From assembly GCA_046706185.1 (NCBI GenBank), contig JBJKPR010000062.1, positions 21,206 to 85,205 on the forward strand: a stretch of DNA of 64,000 nt. The letters are read 5' to 3'. Origin of the DNA: JAJZXY01 sp046706185. Its GTDB lineage: Archaea; Thermoplasmatota; Thermoplasmata; Sysuiplasmatales; Sysuiplasmataceae. The translations under genes and the position numbers were made by a program. The notes below the pieces were generated by a model that searched no databases, was not told the origin of the DNA, and saw only the letters and a program-made list of their open reading frames with translations. Positions 59,785 to 64,000 of this stretch are shown here, in pieces. Every line of letters begins with the position of its first letter. Position 1 is the stretch's first letter.

Positions 59785-60402
59785 TCAGGGCTCTTCAGAT
59801 AGCATAACAGGCCTGAATTTGCTTACATATCTGAACACGACGTATGCAATGACTGCATTCATGAAGAACACCATGGCGACCCCTAGAATCACGAACTGGG
59901 AGGACGAATAAGGGGACTGACTGATCCCCCTGTCGGAGTACAAGAACGGCTGGAGGATGAAGATTACAGAAAGGACGGTATCAGCACAGAACCAGAGGGC
60001 GAGGAGTACCGACTTTGACAAGGAATGCATCAGGTGAATCGAAGATCCAGTGAGCCAGCCAGATAGCACGAGCGTGGACTCCTCCAGCAACCTGTAGGGG
60101 AGAAGAGAACCAGAAAGCGCGAAAGGCAAAGGCAAATGCCACGCGACTGCTATGGCAGCCCCTGGAATGGCCGAAAGCGGGTGGAGCGACGTGATACGAT
60201 AGGACAGGGCGAAACCAATGAGGAAGAGCGCATAGTGGGAAAACATGAAGAGTATCGCGTTGGAATACTCCGCCCCTTCGGTATACGGATTAAGAAAGAG
60301 TATTCCGAGTGCTACTGAGAGGACAACCTGAGAGACCACTTTTTCCTTCACTTTCCCGTGAATTAGCAGCGGCATGCGAATGCTCCTATTCCTGACAGTC
60401 AT
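59785..60402 (-). CDS. DUF1404/CtaG-like multi-pass membrane protein
   Basis: 205 residues, about six helices. His residues fall in or beside helices: FMFSHYALFLIG, VAWHLPLPF, SIHLMHSL. This resembles DUF1404 proteins of thermoacidophilic archaea and, by the spacing of His residues, the copper-chaperone CtaG of caa3 oxidases. Assignment is from memory of pattern, not search. It lies 20 nt from the next gene upstream, so same operon. Confidence 0.6.
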   Translation of the reverse strand: MTVRNRSIRMPLLIHGKVKEKVVSQVVLSVALGILFLNPYTEGAEYSNAILFMFSHYALFLIGFALSYRITSLHPLSAIPGAAIAVAWHLPLPFALSGSLLPYRLLEESTLVLSGWLTGSSIHLMHSLSKSVLLALWFCADTVLSVIFILQPFLYSDRGISQSPYSSSQFVILGVAMVFFMNAVIAYVVFRYVSKFRPVMLSEEP

Positions 60403-60422
60403 AAGCTAAAGGGGCCACGAGT

Positions 60423-61232
60423 TCAATTCCTCCTCCGTCCAGTGCCGGAAGGGAGAAGTGTAACCGCAAAGGCTATCATTACGCTCAGCGGCAGAATGTA
60501 GTACAGTACATAAAGCAGGTTGACCCACAGCGGTGTTGAAAAGATGGCGGCAGAAAAAGGTGAAACTGAGACGGCAATGTCTGGAAGCGAAATGCAGCAT
60601 GACGCGCCTCCAGCAATTCCAACCGCCGGATAGACTATAGAGCCGCCGGCCATTCTTAGCCTGTCTGAGAGTCTTAGCAGGCGGCTGATGTGGACCGTGA
60701 CCAGGATGCCGATCGTGAGCGCGGAGAAGAGCGCAAACGGACCCAGTGTAATGCCGTAGAACGGAGGAAGAATAATGATGATGCCGGGGTTCTGAGTCAG
60801 CTGCAACAGTGCATTGACAATCGTATGTGGCTCAAAGTAGTAGCTTACCTCCAAATACGCCTGTGCACCAAAGTTGATTGGCGGAGATCCCTCAGCAAGA
60901 ACAGTTATTTTCTCGAGAACGATGCCATAAATGATGAGGTGGACAGCAAGATATGCCGGGAAAAGTATCTTGGCCCATATGCTCGACTTCAATATCCTCA
61001 GAAAGGAGAGTGTTACGCCTCTAAGGAGCAGACCGAACACAAGGAGAACAAGCAGCAGCCAGAAGGCGAGAAGGAATACTGCCGAAGCAAGCTGGGAAGT
61101 TGTGAGTGCGGGCTCAAAAGGGGAGACAGACAGTGTCGCGAACCAGTAACCGAAGAGGGTCATGAAAAGAAGGAAAAGCAGCACGGCAGAAAGCACGGTT
61201 GACCTGGCACCCGCCGCTGCGCGATCACTCAT
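60423..61232 (-). CDS. Multi-pass membrane protein with Cys-Cys pair
   Basis: 269 residues, about seven helices (first at 13-33). A conserved-looking GGASCCISLPDIAV segment near residue 210 places two adjacent cysteines at a helix start, which could bind metal or form a disulfide. Not otherwise recognised. ATG overlaps the end of the NapH-like gene by 8 nt. Confidence 0.7.
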   Translation of the reverse strand: MSDRAAAGARSTVLSAVLLFLLFMTLFGYWFATLSVSPFEPALTTSQLASAVFLLAFWLLLVLLVFGLLLRGVTLSFLRILKSSIWAKILFPAYLAVHLIIYGIVLEKITVLAEGSPPINFGAQAYLEVSYYFEPHTIVNALLQLTQNPGIIIILPPFYGITLGPFALFSALTIGILVTVHISRLLRLSDRLRMAGGSIVYPAVGIAGGASCCISLPDIAVSVSPFSAAIFSTPLWVNLLYVLYYILPLSVMIAFAVTLLPSGTGRRRN

Positions 61233-63273
61233 CTTTCATCCTCCTCTTCGTGGCAGCCAGAAGAACGTTGGGAATTATCCGCAGCTTCCTTCCTCCGAAC
61301 TTTTCAACGAGCCAGTGCCTTGCGTCGTAAAAGAATATATTGTCAACCGGACAGGCTGAGGCGCATTGACCAACGCCAATGCATTTGTAATTCTTGAACT
61401 CACCTGTATCGATGAACTTCCCGGGGAGTGCAGTCAGGCCAACCGGGCATGCAGTCGCACACGCTTTTGATTTACATGTCACACACTCCTGCCTGTCCCT
61501 TACCTTGAGCCTGAAAAGTCCCATTCGCCCTATAAGCTGATTGAACATTCCCCAGTGACATATGCCCGTCGTCACGCAACCGTAGGTTCCAACGAACGGG
61601 ATTGTGATAAAAACGACATACCAGAGGAAATCAAAGTAGAATACATACAGAAAGACAACAGGATCAACGCCGAAGACTGATACGCTCAACAGCCCTGTCG
61701 AGTCGAGGTATGAGAGGAGTATCGCTGTGAAAACGGATACCCAAACGGCCGTTGCAGTAAATGCAAAGATCTTGCCTAACGAATTCCGGTGTGTTTTCCT
61801 TGCCAGGTGTGAGGTCCTGTTGAATGACTTCGTTGAGTCGTAAAAGGTGCCCTGATACATCAGAGCAGCAGAGCAGAAAAGCGAGCACACCTGTCTGCCT
61901 CCAAAGAGGAACGCCAGCACACCGCTGACTAGGTAAGTCCCACCTATGGCGGCGAGAAGTGCAGGCGCAAACGCACCGCTCGTTCCGATCCCCATGTTCC
62001 AGCCGATGAAAGGCAGGTGCTGCAGCTCCTGGCTAGAATAGAAAAAGTAAGGGAGAAAGACGGTGTAGACTGCATATGCCACTATTACAAGTGCGAGCCT
62101 TACCTTTGTTTCCAGCTGCTTCACCTTCCTGATCTGAAAGAGCACAAGCGCCCCCATTTCTATTCCCATCATTATGTAGAACCAGGAAGAGCCCGTCACA
62201 GCCGAGACATAACTTATGAAATCAAACAGCAGTGCGGCAACCTGATTTGGCAGCTGACCGGACAAAGGGGCCGAGGGAAGAGTTCGGAGAAAATCCCCCC
62301 CATAGAATATGATGTCAATGATGCCAGCCATGAAATACTCTGAAACAAACAGCAGAGCAAGTAGCGAGAACGTCCACCACTGTCTTTGCTGCCAGAGGAG
62401 CCCTGATTTCTGGACAGCGGATGATGAGTGGAAGATTGCATCGAAGTAGATTATCATCTCCCCCATCAGCGTCAGGCCGAACAGGAGTGCGCTGTTGCCG
62501 AGCCCCCAGTAGAAAAGCGCGGCCATCATCAGCGAATAGAGGGCCATCAGCCGGACCAGATACGATGAAGTGAAAGAGGCTACTTCCCTGTTCTTGTAGA
62601 GAAAATCGAATACATAGATGAAAAGAAGAACCATGACACCGCTGCCGACATAAACCGCAGCGGAAGAAAGACCCCATTCTGTAAGCGCAGGAGGGGCAAA
62701 GAACATCAGAATCGACTGGAAGAGCAGCATATTGCGCATTTCCGCTGTAAGCCGTTTACGGAAGTAGAAGAGCGTGAGAAGCATTTCAGAGGCCATCGTC
62801 AGCGTGAACCAGTAGGAGTTCACAGACAGATCTATCAGCGCCCATGCCGAATGCGCGTTGAGAAACGCCACCCTTTCCAGGCCCGAGATAATCGAGAAGG
62901 ACCAGCCCATGAGCACCTCATTGACGAGTACAAGTGTTATTACAGCGGACCTGAAAACTCCCCGCGAATTTAGAAAATTACCCGATGGCACCCTGTTCCT
63001 TTCCTTTGCACCATAGGATATGAACGCATAGAGAATTCCAACAAGACCTGCAGTCATAACTGTGAAACTGAGCCCGGCAGCTATCTCCAGCGATGACAGA
63101 TCAGGTCTTGAAACGTAAATGACAAGACTGGCAAACATCGAAACCATCATCGTCAGGACAAAGAGGACAAGAGAATAGCCCAGTCGTTCTCTGGACTTGA
63201 AAGACCACTTCACGACAAGTGCCGTGAAATAGACCATGAACGCCGCGACAGGTATCAATATAGTCTCGTACAC
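61225..63273 (-). CDS. NapH/CcoG-like membrane ferredoxin
   Basis: 682 residues. About fourteen helices precede GRQVCSLFCSAALMYQGTFYD (the polyferredoxin-type CxxxC loop), GCVTTGICHWGMF, and a C-terminal ferredoxin domain. The first cluster motif is complete (C-x2-C-x4-C-x3-CP in CVTCKSKACATACP). The second is CIGVGQCASACP, in which the second Cys is Val, so it may hold a 3Fe cluster or be partial. Proteins of this family (NapH, NosR, CcoG/RdxA) move electrons through the membrane or reduce copper for oxidase assembly. GTG 63273 is chosen because a box A (TTATGTAATA, 63292-63302) lies just upstream; frames to 63366 cross it. Confidence 0.88.
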   Translation of the reverse strand: MYETILIPVAAFMVYFTALVVKWSFKSRERLGYSLVLFVLTMMVSMFASLVIYVSRPDLSSLEIAAGLSFTVMTAGLVGILYAFISYGAKERNRVPSGNFLNSRGVFRSAVITLVLVNEVLMGWSFSIISGLERVAFLNAHSAWALIDLSVNSYWFTLTMASEMLLTLFYFRKRLTAEMRNMLLFQSILMFFAPPALTEWGLSSAAVYVGSGVMVLLFIYVFDFLYKNREVASFTSSYLVRLMALYSLMMAALFYWGLGNSALLFGLTLMGEMIIYFDAIFHSSSAVQKSGLLWQQRQWWTFSLLALLFVSEYFMAGIIDIIFYGGDFLRTLPSAPLSGQLPNQVAALLFDFISYVSAVTGSSWFYIMMGIEMGALVLFQIRKVKQLETKVRLALVIVAYAVYTVFLPYFFYSSQELQHLPFIGWNMGIGTSGAFAPALLAAIGGTYLVSGVLAFLFGGRQVCSLFCSAALMYQGTFYDSTKSFNRTSHLARKTHRNSLGKIFAFTATAVWVSVFTAILLSYLDSTGLLSVSVFGVDPVVFLYVFYFDFLWYVVFITIPFVGTYGCVTTGICHWGMFNQLIGRMGLFRLKVRDRQECVTCKSKACATACPVGLTALPGKFIDTGEFKNYKCIGVGQCASACPVDNIFFYDARHWLVEKFGGRKLRIIPNVLLAATKRRMKDE

Positions 63274-63295
63274 TTGCTGTTGCAAAATCCTGTTA

Positions 63296-63481
63296 TTACA
63301 TAAGTTTGACGAAATGCCAACTGCAAACCAGATGGCAGTCCGTTGATGGCAAACAAGCTCGGTCATCTTCAGGGATCAGCTTCAGCGAAAGCGTGTCACG
63401 GTCGCATTTGACCGCCGGGCCGATCTTCTGGAGCATGCAAGAACACTTCGGGCGGCAGGCGTGGTGCAAGGGAACGGCCAT
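63296..63481 (-). CDS. Candidate 61-residue Cys/His-rich small protein
   Basis: From ATG 63481 the frame encodes AVPLHHACRPKCSCMLQ with seven further or nearby Cys/His residues and stops 22 nt before the NapH-like GTG. AGGTG lies about 12 bases before the ATG, and third positions are GC-rich as in real genes. HHxC and CxxxCxC could bind copper, zinc or Fe-S. The box A of the downstream gene overlaps its 3' end, and no homologue is known to me, so coding is tentative. Confidence 0.38.
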   Translation of the reverse strand: MAVPLHHACRPKCSCMLQKIGPAVKCDRDTLSLKLIPEDDRACLPSTDCHLVCSWHFVKLM

Positions 63482-63604
63482 CAACGCAATACACCTGTCA
63501 AACTGAGCAAGAACGCACGTTTTGTCGGCAAGGGAACTGTACTCCGGAGAAAGTTTAAGAACAGCACGTGATTTAGCCCTTCAAAGACAAACGGAGCGTG
63601 TCAT

Positions 63605-63754
63605 ATGTATACAACTTCCAGACGATCTGCCTATGTCATGATAGCTGTTGGAATCATAGGAACGCTGGTCTCCCTGGCCGCCTCCAACATACTTACGACT
63701 TTTGCATCAATACTCCTGACGGTTGTCGGCGTCTTTGCAGTAGACCTTGAATGA
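63605..63754 (+). CDS. Candidate 49-residue two-helix membrane protein
   Basis: ATG-initiated frame of 49 residues: MYTTSRRSAYVMIAVGIIG opens helix 1, and TTFASILLTVVGVFAVDLE forms helix 2, with a short loop between. A box A (GTTTAAGAAC, about 63557-63566) lies about 40 bases upstream. Codon use is that of the neighbours. Small double-pass proteins of this form are widespread and mostly of unknown role. Divergent from the membrane cluster. Confidence 0.6.
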   Translation: MYTTSRRSAYVMIAVGIIGTLVSLAASNILTTFASILLTVVGVFAVDLE

Positions 63755-63874
63755 TCATTTGCCGGGCCCGAAAATAGTCGCATGGCCCCATCCATGATGA
63801 AAAAACGGCAAAAAGAAATGATTCGTAAATGGTTTAATTTCTGCTTTTGAGATTGCAGACAAGCTTGGCTCTGC

Positions 63875-64000
63875 CTACTGGTTTACAGATGTTGCGGGGA
63901 CCGCCGACAGCTGTGACTTGGCCACTGTTTCGGCCTGAGCCAGAAGCTGTTGCGGAGATGCAAACGACTGCTGCTGAAGGACGGAATGCGACTGAGAGGC
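63875..64000 (-). CDS. C-terminal end of a Gln/Ser/Ala-rich protein (cut by window edge)
   Basis: Minus-strand frame entering from the right edge, 41 codons to TAG at 63875-63877. The peptide is rich in Gln, Ser and Ala (LQQQSFASPQQLLAQAETVA), with GC-rich third positions. Such tails occur on structural or surface proteins. Identity cannot be set without the rest of the gene. Confidence 0.5.
   Translation of the reverse strand, partial: ASQSHSVLQQQSFASPQQLLAQAETVAKSQLSAVPATSVNQ

Noticed and set aside
63306..63506. 66-residue plus-strand frame near the right end
   Set aside because: Antisense to the NapH-like promoter and the small Cys-rich frame; no start context or helix pattern.
1..64000. 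CRISPR arrays, rRNA genes, intact insertion sequences
   Set aside because: Scanned for regularly spaced repeats, rRNA signatures and transposase frames; none seen.

Overview
The window reads as an archaeal chromosome of roughly 50% G+C with dense, short-spaced genes on both strands. Archaeal markers include ribosomal proteins S6e, L18e, L13, S9 and S15, aIF2-gamma, RpoN, Kae1, a RecJ-like DHH nuclease, CTP-dependent riboflavin kinase, PheS/TrpS of archaeal type and PurS/PurL/PurQ. The fused electron-transfer flavoprotein, folate-type C1 enzymes (FolE, FolD, MetF, bifunctional PurH), the many TATA-like boxes 20-30 nt upstream of start codons (leaderless or short-leader mRNAs) and the AGG/ATA-rich codon use suggest the class Thermoplasmata or a relative; I cannot name a genus. 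Acyl-CoA dehydrogenase, ETF, aldehyde dehydrogenase, peptide ABC transporter and M1 aminopeptidase point to a peptide- and fatty-acid-using heterotroph, probably respiring.

Layout. 0-4 kb: pterin genes (PTR1-like reductase divergent from folE), Rieske ferredoxin overlapping a fused ETF. 4-5.3 kb: AT-rich orphan membrane protein beside an intron-containing tRNA-Val. 5-16.6 kb: methyltransferases, kae1, recJ-like nuclease, rps15, M1 aminopeptidase with HEAT repeats, ADP-forming acyl-CoA synthetase, NCS1 permease. 16.8-25 kb: rps6e-aif2g-PIN-rbkR, then purS-purL-purQ, MFS and MarC transporters. 25-34.5 kb: trmI, a P-loop protein with a Cys cluster, cyclic 2,3-diphosphoglycerate synthetase homologue, 2-oxoacid:ferredoxin oxidoreductase, HAD, regulators. 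34.5-37.1 kb: pheS-trpS. 37.2-39.3 kb: a complete small ubiquitin-like operon. 40.6-42.2 kb: rpl18e-rpl13-rps9-rpoN-tRNA-Pro. 42.2-50 kb: methyltransferase, purH-folD, lactonase-like hydrolase, kptA, ornithine cyclodeaminase homologue, metF. 50-59 kb: thiolase-like/DUF35 pair, acyl-CoA dehydrogenase, Dpp transporter, aldehyde dehydrogenase. 59-63.5 kb: a membrane operon headed by a NapH/CcoG-like ferredoxin.

The most exciting system is at 37,247-39,263: four tightly packed plus-strand genes encoding an E1-like activating enzyme, an 80-residue ubiquitin-like protein ending in Gly-Gly, an E2-like conjugating enzyme with HPN and a catalytic Cys, and an Rpn11-like JAMM isopeptidase. The genes overlap or lie 1-22 nt apart, so they look like one transcription unit. 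All core residues for activation, conjugation and removal are visible; no RING E3 is present nearby. This is a eukaryote-like ubiquitin cascade in a genome that otherwise looks like a thermoplasmatal euryarchaeon. Secondary systems of note are a thiolase-like protein lacking the nucleophilic Cys paired with a DUF35 protein (resembling Ltp2-type aldolases), and the 59-63.5 kb membrane cluster, which may mature or serve a copper/heme oxidase.
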